NCBI GenBank assembly: GCA_012728155.1
Contig: JAAYFR010000397.1
Coordinates: 1-9,088 of the forward strand
Reading direction: 5' to 3'
From: Bacteroidales bacterium
GTDB taxonomy: Bacteria > Bacteroidota > Bacteroidia > Bacteroidales > Dysgonomonadaceae
DNA length: 9,088 nucleotides
The notes under the pieces were generated by a model. That model made no database searches and was not told where the DNA came from. It worked only from the letters and a program-made list of their open reading frames with translations. A program made the position numbers and the translations under genes. This document shows positions 1-6,727 of this stretch, piece after piece (position 1 is the stretch's first letter; each line of letters opens with the position of its first letter).

Positions 1-1
1 G

Positions 2-993
2 GATAGGATTCATGCCTTTGTACCGGGTTGGGATTTTCCAAAAATGGATAAAACCTATTTAACGAATCATTTTGGTCTAGTTAGCGACTTCCTTGCCGAA
101 TGCTGGACCAGGCTGAGAGATGTAAGCCGACTCTCAAATGTATTGACAAGGCTTGATTATGGTGGAGCTTTAAGTGGAAGAGATACTGCAGGTGTGAATA
201 AAACTTTGAACGGACTCTTAAAATTGATGCAACCTGATAGTGAAGAACCAATTTCTGATGAATTGTTGGAATGGCTGTAAAAATTGCATTAGAATACAGG
301 CGTAGGGTTAAAGAGCAACAAAAACGGATTGGATCAGCTGAATTCAGAAATACCCACTTCAGTTATAGAATTGGTGACTCAGGAGTTGAAACCTTTATTT
401 CTACACCTGAGCTACACAGTGAGAACACCATTACCGACGATCCTCAACCACCTGGCCAGGTATGGACAATCAACCTGGGCGGTTTGGACGACAATTCCGG
501 GTTGTATAAGATTGAGGTTAATACCAATTATGGCAGTGGCGTAAAGATTCTAAACAGGCCTGCTCCACCACAGTTTCAGGAAAGTGTAAGGTATGCAGAG
601 CAAAATCTGTATAGCAAATCAAAAATGCTGGTAGGTGATCGTGACCCCAGAAATTATGAGTTTTCAGTTCAATTAAGATCATTTGATACCTCAAAATCAG
701 GAAATGGCGTTGGAATGGCAGTTTTAATGTCGTTTTGCAGTGTATTGCTTGAACGTAGCATAAAAGGTGGGCTGGTAATTGTTGGCCAATTGAATTTGGG
801 GGGATCTATAGACAGTATCTACAATGCAGTTAATCTTGTTGAATTAGCTGTAGAAAAAGGAGCATCAACGATTCTGATTCCAATAAATGCAAGGAAACAG
901 TTAAATGATTTGTCAGATGACATGATTACTAAAATTAGCATCCAATACTATAATGACTTAAAAGATTGTTTATTAAAAGCCTTACTGGAATAG
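2..993 (+). pseudogene. brxL: BREX system Lon-like AAA+ protein BrxL, 3' part, frameshifted
   Basis: This is the 3' portion of a BrxL gene whose 5' end lies outside the window. BrxL is the AAA+/Lon-like factor of BREX phage-defence loci, usually the last gene after pglZ; work on homologues describes it as a DNA-binding multimer needed for phage restriction. The first frame (2-280) reads DRIHAFVPGWDFPKM at once, then NHFGLVSDFLAECW and GRDTAGVNKTLNGLLKLMQP, all typical of the BrxL AAA+ to linker region. It ends at TAA 278-280. The family sequence then continues one frame back, from 274, as AVKIALEYRRRVKEQ. Adding one G to the TGG at 272-274 restores EWAVKIALEYRRR without a break, so a one-base deletion (real or an assembly error) explains the break. 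The reading of both halves as BrxL is from memory of the family, not from a search. Confidence 0.85.
271..993 (+). CDS. brxL: C-terminal Lon-like half of BrxL, separate reading frame
   Basis: This 240-codon frame is what remains open downstream of the brxL frameshift. Its ATG (271) overlaps the stop of the upstream frame (278-280), so reinitiation by coupled translation is possible, but the ATG most likely exists only because of the deletion. Residues 2-35 match the BrxL linker (ALEYRRRVKEQQKRIG, then FRNTHFSYRI). Residues about 63-240 form the Lon-protease-like fold: GVGMAVLMSFCSVLLERSI, then GGLVIVGQLNLGGSI and GASTILIPINARK, ending LLKALLE. The Lon catalytic serine (in DGPSAG) is replaced here by SGNGVG at residues 143-148, and I see no lysine at the Lon dyad position after LNLGGSI. 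It therefore looks non-proteolytic, which I believe is usual for BrxL. A protein made only from this frame would lack the AAA+ ATPase. Confidence 0.8.
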   Translation: MAVKIALEYRRRVKEQQKRIGSAEFRNTHFSYRIGDSGVETFISTPELHSENTITDDPQPPGQVWTINLGGLDDNSGLYKIEVNTNYGSGVKILNRPAPPQFQESVRYAEQNLYSKSKMLVGDRDPRNYEFSVQLRSFDTSKSGNGVGMAVLMSFCSVLLERSIKGGLVIVGQLNLGGSIDSIYNAVNLVELAVEKGASTILIPINARKQLNDLSDDMITKISIQYYNDLKDCLLKALLE

Positions 994-1070
994 CCAACGC
1001 ATTTGCAAGCACATTACCAAAGCCCCGCAAGCCAACGCTCCATCCAAAGCTTTGTCAAAGAGCTTGCAAA
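993..1070. repeat. Inverted- and direct-repeat block after brxL
   Basis: Starting at the last base of the brxL stop codon, this block holds a direct repeat GCCAACGC at 993-1000 and 1031-1038. It also holds a perfect 9-bp inverted repeat, TTTGCAAGC (1002-1010) and GCTTGCAAA (1062-1070), and a 10-bp palindrome CAAAGCTTTG (1045-1054). It is more GC-rich than its surroundings. No T-run follows the stem, so it is not an ordinary intrinsic terminator. It resembles repeat blocks I remember between gene-cassette-like hypothetical genes in Bacteroidetes, but I cannot name a family. The canonical integron attC core sites (RYYYAAC / GTTRRRY) are not present. Confidence 0.6.
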
Positions 1071-1082
1071 GCCTATGGTTGT

Positions 1083-1326
1083 AGTGTGGATACCCTAATT
1101 CCTATTTATGAGCTAAATGGAGGGGTTCAAAGTGGCATAAAAGAGGGGATGGTTTTATATTCACAAAAGAAAAAAGAAATTGATGTAATAGTAAATCAAA
1201 TAGATGAAGATAAAGCGATTGCATGCAGAAGGAGAAGATATTTTTTATGAAAATACGATAATCAAAATAGACACAATCTTATCCACAAAAAAAGAGCAAA
1301 ATGAGAGAAAATTGGAAAATAAATGA
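1083..1326 (+). pseudogene. Decayed 3' remnant of an unknown gene
   Basis: Frame 3 from about 1083 reads as protein-like sequence, SVDTLIPIYELNGGVQSGIK then EGMVLYSQKKKEIDVIVNQI and DEDKAIA, and then becomes CRRRRYFL before a stop at 1248-1250. From 1225, frame 1 continues in the same style as AEGEDIFYENTIIKIDTIL and ends in a lysine-rich tail at TGA 1324-1326. The join at about 1221-1227 needs a +1 shift, so I read this as one C-terminal gene fragment with a frameshift and no credible start. The frame-3 opening upstream of 1083 only reads through the repeat block and the brxL end. Function is unknown; the G-x-x-x-G-M pattern followed by alternating hydrophobic residues suggests a small beta-rich domain, which is inference. 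Either frame could instead be chance coding in AT-rich DNA. Confidence 0.35.
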
Positions 1327-1358
1327 AGAAGAAACCCATGCAAGTAGTGGAAATTGTC

Positions 1359-1374
1359 TATTTTTGTAACTTTG
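1359..1374 (+). promoter_or_regulatory. Candidate Bacteroidetes -7 promoter elements
   Basis: Two adjacent matches to the Bacteroidetes -7 consensus TAnnTTTG occur here: TATTTTTG (1359-1366) and TAACTTTG (1367-1374). A TTG at 1354-1356 is too close to serve as a normal -33 element for either. If used, transcription would begin near 1380 and run through a GC-rich patch (1381-1420) into the membrane-protein gene at 1442. The -33 box is not clear. Confidence 0.4.
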
Positions 1375-1441
1375 CCGTTTCGTACTCCTTGCACGCGCGA
1401 CACCATCACCCGTTTTGGGCAATGTAAAAAATGACAAGCAT

Positions 1442-2098
1442 ATGAACTACGACAAGGACAAGTATAAGATTTGGGATTGGAAAAACCCGGCGATTTTACA
1501 TTGGATAATTAATCCGGGATTGGTTATCAATGAATTGATTTTGGGACAAACAATTCCGAAAGTAATGTTGATAGAACGAGAAGGGAAGAAGCCCTTTTAT
1601 CAACGTTCATTAATACCTTGTCCTCATTGTGGAGAGCAACATTCAGGTTTAAAGTATTCCGCTCGAAATAAGACAGCGACGAAGAATTGGTTTGGTTTCT
1701 ACTGTGACAATTGTAAAGGAATAATTCCGGTACAAAGAAATATAACTTCCATCATTATATTGTCAATTACTTTTCCTGTTTGGGGCTGGTTCAAAAAATC
1801 AATAAAACAAAAATGGTTAGACAAACAACCGGAGAGATATAAAAATTTGGATCTTGACATTATTGAAATAGAGAAGAACAATACAACCAGGAATTGGTTA
1901 AAATCTGGACTTTATTTCGGAGTATTTATGTTTTTATGTATGGTTATTATTTATCCATTGATTAGAGGGAAAGAGATAACATTAGAAGATATTATGATTG
2001 GAATACCTCTATGGATAATTGGCGGGCTGGCATGGGGATTAACCATGAAATGGTGGATGAACAAGAAAGGTAAAGAAAAAAAAGCCCTGAACAGTTAA
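1442..2098 (+). CDS. Hypothetical membrane protein with a zinc ribbon
   Basis: This 218-residue protein has no function I can name, though it resembles hypothetical proteins I remember from Bacteroidetes. Residues 60-63 (CPHC) and 88-91 (CDNC) form two CxxC pairs 24 residues apart, a zinc-ribbon pattern. Three hydrophobic segments follow: about 101-116 (ITSIIILSITFPVWGWF), 155-174 (LKSGLYFGVFMFLCMVIIYP) and 183-203 (near IMIGIPLWIIGGLAWGL). The tail is lysine-rich, so it should sit in the inner membrane. The N-terminal stretch WDWKNPAILHWIINPGLVIN is distinctive and rich in Trp and Pro. An in-frame TTG at 1415 gives a longer version, but ATG 1442 is the better start: it begins at MNYDKDKY and the extension falls in the GC-rich leader. 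No strong Shine-Dalgarno is seen. It lies alone between the decayed region and a convergent SNF2 gene, in AT-rich DNA like brxL, which suggests acquired DNA. Confidence 0.8.
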   Translation: MNYDKDKYKIWDWKNPAILHWIINPGLVINELILGQTIPKVMLIEREGKKPFYQRSLIPCPHCGEQHSGLKYSARNKTATKNWFGFYCDNCKGIIPVQRNITSIIILSITFPVWGWFKKSIKQKWLDKQPERYKNLDLDIIEIEKNNTTRNWLKSGLYFGVFMFLCMVIIYPLIRGKEITLEDIMIGIPLWIIGGLAWGLTMKWWMNKKGKEKKALNS

Positions 2099-2156
2099 AA
2101 AAACTTGGGAAAATGCTTTGGTAACAAGAGACGGTTTTTTCAAAGTTGAGAACGGG

Positions 2157-5100
2157 TTACTCCAACAATTTCTTCATCTCCTCTATGGAGAACTGCGACC
2201 TGATCACCGCATCTGTCAATGCTTTCTTATATCGTTGCAACCGTTGAATTTTCTCTTCTACCGTATCTTTTGTGATAAACCGGTAAAGGGTCACTTTCTT
2301 CTCCTGCCCAATACGATGGGCACGGCTTACGGCTTGCATCTCCGCCGCGGGATTCCACCATGGGTCTATCATAAACACATAATCCGCGGCAGTCAGGTTC
2401 AATCCGGTTCCTCCTGCTTTGAGTGAGATAAAGAACGCCTTGACATTCTCATCGGAGTGGAACCGGTCAATTTCCGCCTCACGGTTGACTGTCCTCCCTG
2501 TCAACCACGCATAACGCCATCCTCGATCGTCGAACTGGCTGGCAATAATTTCAAGATGCTTCACAAACGAAGAAAAAATCAATATCTTATGGCCTCCCGA
2601 AAAAAGCACATCAGCCTGCTCCATAATCTGTTCCAGCTTGGTGGAAGTCCCTGCATAATCCGGCATCGATATCTTCGGGTGATTGGCAAGAAGACGCAAA
2701 CGCATCAGGCTACTCAACGCGACAGCGTTATACAGCCGGTGGTCGTCATGATATTGTTCCATCAGCATATTGCGCACCCTGTTTTTCTCCATATTATACA
2801 GCAATGCCTGATCATCTTCCATTTCGCAATAGATAATTTCGTCGGTCAGCGGAGGCAATTCCGGGGCGACCTCTTCTTTGGTACGACGTAAAATAAACGG
2901 ATCGATAATTTTCAATAGCTGCTGCTGCTCCCTCTCTTCCTTCATCACATTGGCTTCCCTGAAACGCATCCTGAACTCGCCTTGTTTCCCGAGCATATGC
3001 GCATTCAGGAAATCCATTTGCGCCCATAAGTCCGAAAGGGAGTTCTCCACCGGTGTGCCTGTCAAGGCGAGCTTGTAGGTTGAAGACAACTGCTTGACGG
3101 CAGAGAAAATCTGCGAAGAAGGGTTTTTAATATACTGGCTCTCATCCAAAATCAGGTAGTGAAAGGGATAATCCGATAAGAAATGGATGTCCTGCCGGAC
3201 AGTTCCGTAAGTGGTCAAGACGATATGGTAATCGGAGATGGATTTGGCAAATTGACTGCCTTGAAGACGGTTCCCTCCGGTATGTACATACACCTTGAGC
3301 GATGGAGCAAATTTCTCCAACTCATTCACCCAGTTGTGGATCAGTGAAGTAGGCATCACAATCAACGAAGGGAGGAGCAATTTTCTTCCAACTGCACTGT
3401 CATACCGATCAATAATATATTCCCTCTCTTTCAAGTCACCCCGACCTACCGCATCCCCCCGATCTCCCAAGTCTCCAATTTCTCCCGGGCACCCGGTTCC
3501 TTTCACATCTCCGGCTTTTCCCTCATCTTTCAGGGAAACAGGGTCATCAAAGAGAGAAAGCTGCCGTGGCGTCCGGTCTATTTTCTTCGCCACTACAGGC
3601 ATCTCACCATAGATATGAAGCAACAAGGCGATGGCCTGCAATGTTTTCCCCAATCCCATATCATCGGCAAGAAAGCCGCCGAAACCATTTTCATGCAGAT
3701 AGACCAACCACCGGAAGCCAATTTCTTGATAATGCCTCAAGGTGGCGTTCAGCGTTTTGGGTATTTCAATGTCACCTTGTGGTTGCCAACCGCCATTCTT
3801 ATCCAAAAACCGGCCGTTCTCCGCCAACTCCTTCACCCGAAAATAATAGCGGGGAAGACGAATATCATCTCCTGAAACCACACCATACCTGCACATCTCC
3901 CCAAAGCGCACGAACCACTCCTGTGGCAGCACCGCTATTCTCCCGTCGGGCAAAACATACTCTCGCACACCATTGAGAATATGATCTTTCAGTTGGACGA
4001 AAGGAATCCGCACATCGTCGAAACACGCCGTACAATGCATATCGAACCAGTCACCGGTATCGTCCACTTTCATTTGTAAACCGATCTCTCCCGTGAAATA
4101 CAACAGTTTCCCGAATGACTGTGTCAATTCGAATTGCTTCAGCAGTGTCCCATTCCGGTTCAACCACTCTACCATCCCAGTCCCATCTGAACCGGTCCCA
4201 CTCGAACCATCTTGACCTTCCTCCTCAAGGGAAGCATGAGGATGAATCATCTCCTCCGTCACAAACTGTCCGAATTGTGTTTTATATAATCCCGCATCAG
4301 TAAGCAGGCCTATATGCTTCTCCTCCCAATTCCTGTCACGGTAATACCAGCCGATAGAAAAATCTCCCCCATGCTCATGCAGTTCCACCTCTTTCTTATA
4401 AGGCTTATTGATGGAAAAAGAGTTGTCTCCATATCGGAAACGGAGATGTAGCACAGGAAGCAAATCCATTCCCTTCTCAAGTGTCAGCACCGCTACCGGA
4501 TCATGTTGCTGTTCGAATATGGTCAGTCCCTCTCCGATCGTTTCATAATTCCGCACGCATTGCACCACGAACTTGCGGATATAAGCATCCACACTGCCGG
4601 GAGGAACTTCGATCTGCGCCTTAGTGAAAAATGGTGTCAGTTTCTTGGCATCGATATCATTAAAATGATGAAGTTGATTGCCAATCACGGTGATGGCGGG
4701 ATCTGCGACAAGTGGTGCAAAAAAACGACCGTCGAGCGTTATCTCTGTTTTTCCATTCTGTACTTTCGCCGTATAGGTAAATGTCTCCCTGTTTCTAAAA
4801 ATAAACAGCATCCGTGAGGGATCTTTCATCAATTCTACGGCCTGGTTTACCCGGAAATCACGGATTTGTATCTTTGTGCGGATAAAGAGCGGTGTATCTG
4901 TTTTCAACATCAATCCGACAATCTCTCTATGCCTCTTTTCTATGAAAGGGCGGATATAGAGATCAATATCTTTTTCAGCCACCTTTTGCAGAAAAGCGGC
5001 CTCACTCTTTTCGGAGGAGTAGGATACCATTAAATTTTTATCGGCATATCTTTCGGCACAGCGTACAATTTTTTGTTTATCCTCGTCCAACAAAGGGAAA

Positions 5101-5273
5101 GCCGAAGAGGATGAAACTGCCATTTCGGTAATGGTATATACCTCAATTTCAGGCTGGAACAATGCAAATACAGGTTGAAGGATATAACCGAATCTGGGAT
5201 GAAGAATCAGGGTTACAATAAGTGAATCACTTATGTTTCCATCCATGATCGTATTGGCACTTTCTTTTATCAT
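2157..5273 (-). CDS. SNF2-family DEAD/DEAH-box helicase (bacterial SWI2/SNF2 ATPase)
   Basis: This 1038-residue protein has a long N-terminal region (1 to about 500) of the type found in bacterial SNF2 helicases, then a complete two-lobe SNF2 ATPase core. Motif I is GFLADDMGLGKT with K543; Ia is LIVMPTSLIHNW; II is LILDESQ with D710-E711; III is LALTGTPVEN; IV is KILIFSSFV; V is SLKAGGTGLNLTAADYV; VI is QAVSRAHRIGQ at 980-990. Such proteins are ATP-driven duplex-DNA translocases that remodel protein-DNA or polymerase-DNA complexes; the substrate cannot be read from sequence. No SWIM zinc finger is visible. Two low-complexity insertions stand out: about residues 348-368 (GQDGSSGTGSDGTG) and about 577-620 between motifs I and Ia (Gly-X-Y-like). 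The start ATG (5271-5273) is followed by MIKESANTIMDG; no strong Shine-Dalgarno is seen. It lies 144 bp downstream of metY on the same strand, with its own leader. It converges with the gene ending at 2098. Confidence 0.93.
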   Translation of the reverse strand: MIKESANTIMDGNISDSLIVTLILHPRFGYILQPVFALFQPEIEVYTITEMAVSSSSAFPLLDEDKQKIVRCAERYADKNLMVSYSSEKSEAAFLQKVAEKDIDLYIRPFIEKRHREIVGLMLKTDTPLFIRTKIQIRDFRVNQAVELMKDPSRMLFIFRNRETFTYTAKVQNGKTEITLDGRFFAPLVADPAITVIGNQLHHFNDIDAKKLTPFFTKAQIEVPPGSVDAYIRKFVVQCVRNYETIGEGLTIFEQQHDPVAVLTLEKGMDLLPVLHLRFRYGDNSFSINKPYKKEVELHEHGGDFSIGWYYRDRNWEEKHIGLLTDAGLYKTQFGQFVTEEMIHPHASLEEEGQDGSSGTGSDGTGMVEWLNRNGTLLKQFELTQSFGKLLYFTGEIGLQMKVDDTGDWFDMHCTACFDDVRIPFVQLKDHILNGVREYVLPDGRIAVLPQEWFVRFGEMCRYGVVSGDDIRLPRYYFRVKELAENGRFLDKNGGWQPQGDIEIPKTLNATLRHYQEIGFRWLVYLHENGFGGFLADDMGLGKTLQAIALLLHIYGEMPVVAKKIDRTPRQLSLFDDPVSLKDEGKAGDVKGTGCPGEIGDLGDRGDAVGRGDLKEREYIIDRYDSAVGRKLLLPSLIVMPTSLIHNWVNELEKFAPSLKVYVHTGGNRLQGSQFAKSISDYHIVLTTYGTVRQDIHFLSDYPFHYLILDESQYIKNPSSQIFSAVKQLSSTYKLALTGTPVENSLSDLWAQMDFLNAHMLGKQGEFRMRFREANVMKEEREQQQLLKIIDPFILRRTKEEVAPELPPLTDEIIYCEMEDDQALLYNMEKNRVRNMLMEQYHDDHRLYNAVALSSLMRLRLLANHPKISMPDYAGTSTKLEQIMEQADVLFSGGHKILIFSSFVKHLEIIASQFDDRGWRYAWLTGRTVNREAEIDRFHSDENVKAFFISLKAGGTGLNLTAADYVFMIDPWWNPAAEMQAVSRAHRIGQEKKVTLYRFITKDTVEEKIQRLQRYKKALTDAVIRSQFSIEEMKKLLE
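3431..3529 (-). repeat. Degenerate 9-bp-period repeat coding a Gly-X-Y-like linker
   Basis: Within the SNF2 gene, the DNA breaks into about ten degenerate 9-bp units; on the plus strand these include cccgatctc (3458), ccaagtctc (3467), caatttctc (3476) and tcacatctc (3503). Being a multiple of three, they keep frame. They encode consecutive triplets GCP-GEI-GDL-GDR-GDA, then VGR-GDL, a short collagen-like run between helicase motifs I and Ia. This position is a surface loop in SNF2 proteins, so the insertion is probably tolerated. A slippage origin is inference from the periodicity. Confidence 0.65.
4180..4209 (-). repeat. Two-copy 15-bp in-frame repeat in the SNF2 gene
   Basis: On the plus strand, gtcccatctgaaccg (4180-4194) is followed directly by gtcccactcgaacca (4195-4209), matching at most positions. 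In the protein it gives the Gly/Ser/Asp-rich stretch GSSGTGSDGTG in the N-terminal region, just after an acidic EEEGQD. It is probably a flexible linker made by local duplication. Confidence 0.5.
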
Positions 5274-5288
5274 TTATTCAAATTTCTC

Positions 5289-5333
5289 AAGTCGGATGAT
5301 TGCAACTAAAACGTTTGTCTGACGATATTTTGT
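5289..5333 (-). promoter_or_regulatory. Shared 45-bp leader element upstream of the SNF2 gene
   Basis: This element matches 6728-6772 upstream of metY at 38 of 45 positions without gaps. It lies 15 bp before the SNF2 start. On the minus strand it can fold as a 5-bp stem, AGTTG with CGACT (one G-U pair), around the 8-nt loop CAATCATC; the stem bases occupy 5290-5294 and 5303-5307. The best-kept parts are this hairpin and the opening ACAAAATATCG. I know no named RNA family or protein site matching it. It could be a 5' UTR regulatory structure, a protein-binding site or a small dispersed repeat. Confidence 0.6.
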
Positions 5334-5417
5334 CATCCATTTACTTAAAGCACGGCACAAAACTGAATATCTCCACTTTTATCTGCATACACCTCCCATT
5401 CACATGCGAAAGTTGAG

Positions 5418-6704
5418 TCACTCGGCCCTCTCCAACGCCTGTTTTACATCCGCTATCAGGTCATTCACATTTTCGATACCCACGGAGAAACGGATCAGAT
5501 CGGGCTGTACGCCTGCCGAAAGGAGCTGTTCTTCGCTCAGCTGACGATGGGTGTGGCTTGCCGGATGGAGCACACAGGAGCGGGCATCGGCCACATGGGT
5601 GACGATAGCGACCAATTGGAGGTTATCCATAAAACGAATCGCGAAATCACGCCCCCCTTTCAATCCGAATGTCAACACGCCACACGAACCGTCAGGAAGA
5701 TATTTTTGCGCGAGGGCGTGATATTTATCACTCTTCAATCCGCTATAGTTGATCCAGGCAACACGCTCGTCATCCTGAAGATATTCAGCCATCTTTTGCG
5801 CATTCTCGCAATGGCGTTGCACACGCAGGTGTAACGTCTCCAATCCCACATTCAGCAGGAAAGCATTTTGCGGCGATTGAATGGCGCCCAGATCGCGCAT
5901 CAGCTGGGCAGTCGCTTTGGTGATATAGGCCCCTTTTCCGAAGCTCTTGGTATAGGTCAGGCCATGATACGACTCATCGGGGGTGGTCAATCCCAAAAAT
6001 TTATCGGGATATCTCTCCCAATCGAAATTACCGCTATCGATAATCGCGCCACCGACCGCTGTGGCATGACCGTCCATATATTTGGTGGTAGAGTGGATCA
6101 CGATATCGGCGCCCCACTCGAACGGGCGGCAATTGATGGGTGTAGGAAATGTATTGTCCACAATCAGTGGTACTCCATGGCTATGGGCAACACCGGCAAA
6201 CTTCTCGATATCCAGCACCGACAACCCCGGATTGGCAATTATTTCGGCAAACAAAGCCTTGGTATTAGGTCGAAAAGCTTTGGCTATCTCCTCTTCACCG
6301 GCATCCTGATTCACGAAGGTGACTTCGATACCGAGCTTTTTCATGGTGACTGCAAACAGGTTGTAAGTACCGCCATAAATGGTGGAAGCACTCACAAAAT
6401 GGTCACCCGCGCCACATATATTGAAGATGGCATAGAAAGAGGCAGCCTGTCCCGAAGAGGTCAACATCCCCGCCACACCACCTTCAAGCTCAGTGATTTT
6501 TGCAGCAACCGCATCATTGGTCGGGTTCTGCAGGCGGGTATAAAAATATCCGTTCTCTTCCAGGTCGAATAGTTTTGCCATCTGTTCACTGGTTTCGTAT
6601 TTGAACGTGGTACTCTGATAGATGGGTAACACACGAGGCTCTCCATTTTTGGGATTCCATCCCGACTGCACACAGATTGTTTCTTTGCTGTATTGTTTGT
6701 TCAT
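5418..6704 (-). CDS. metY: O-acetylhomoserine sulfhydrylase (aminocarboxypropyltransferase)
   Basis: This 428-residue cytosolic enzyme belongs to the Cys/Met-metabolism PLP family (fold type I). It condenses O-acetyl-L-homoserine with sulfide to give L-homocysteine and acetate, the direct-sulfhydrylation route to methionine. The length is normal for MetY. Residues visible: Y55-T-R57 (phosphate contact from the neighbouring subunit), SSGQAA at 83-88, Y110 in STIYGGTYN (stacks on PLP), D183 in IVDNTF (PLP pyridine nitrogen), and the Schiff-base lysine K208 in HSTTKYMDGHAT. The N-terminal ETICVQSGW and C-terminal SVGIENVNDLIADVKQAL are also typical. MetY rather than cystathionine gamma-synthase is preferred from the length and the insert around 225-260 (WERYPDKFLGLTTPDESYHG). 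The start at 6702-6704 follows an A-rich stretch, as is usual in Bacteroidetes. It is divergent from pheT. Its leader carries an element shared with the SNF2 gene. Confidence 0.95.
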   Translation of the reverse strand: MNKQYSKETICVQSGWNPKNGEPRVLPIYQSTTFKYETSEQMAKLFDLEENGYFYTRLQNPTNDAVAAKITELEGGVAGMLTSSGQAASFYAIFNICGAGDHFVSASTIYGGTYNLFAVTMKKLGIEVTFVNQDAGEEEIAKAFRPNTKALFAEIIANPGLSVLDIEKFAGVAHSHGVPLIVDNTFPTPINCRPFEWGADIVIHSTTKYMDGHATAVGGAIIDSGNFDWERYPDKFLGLTTPDESYHGLTYTKSFGKGAYITKATAQLMRDLGAIQSPQNAFLLNVGLETLHLRVQRHCENAQKMAEYLQDDERVAWINYSGLKSDKYHALAQKYLPDGSCGVLTFGLKGGRDFAIRFMDNLQLVAIVTHVADARSCVLHPASHTHRQLSEEQLLSAGVQPDLIRFSVGIENVNDLIADVKQALERAE

Positions 6705-6727
6705 ATTATTGTTTTTTTACCTTATAT

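Noticed and set aside
265..285. Programmed -1 ribosomal frameshift joining the two brxL frames
   Set aside because: The shift direction is -1, but there is no slippery heptamer of the X-XXY-YYZ type before the stop and no clear stimulatory hairpin; a one-base deletion is simpler.
993..1070. Integron attC site
   Set aside because: The paired core sites RYYYAAC and GTTRRRY are not present; AGCCAAC and GTTGTAG each fail at one position, and no integrase is in the window.
1323..1427. 34-residue frame starting MKKKPMQVVEIVYF
   Set aside because: It runs across the candidate promoter and the GC-rich leader patch, has no recognisable features and no reliable start; probably chance.
2121..2160. Terminator between the convergent genes
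   Set aside because: GTAAC/GTTAC and CTTG/CAAG pairings are only 4-5 bp with long loops, and the T-runs are not placed directly after a stable stem.
2157..5273. SNF2 protein as a DISARM or other defence helicase
   Set aside because: No partner genes of such systems are adjacent; the flanking metY and pheT and the core-like composition favour a chromosomal housekeeping-type SNF2 protein.
5868..6572. 234-residue plus-strand frame opposite metY
   Set aside because: It is fully antisense to a well-conserved enzyme gene and reads as a shadow frame without domain features.
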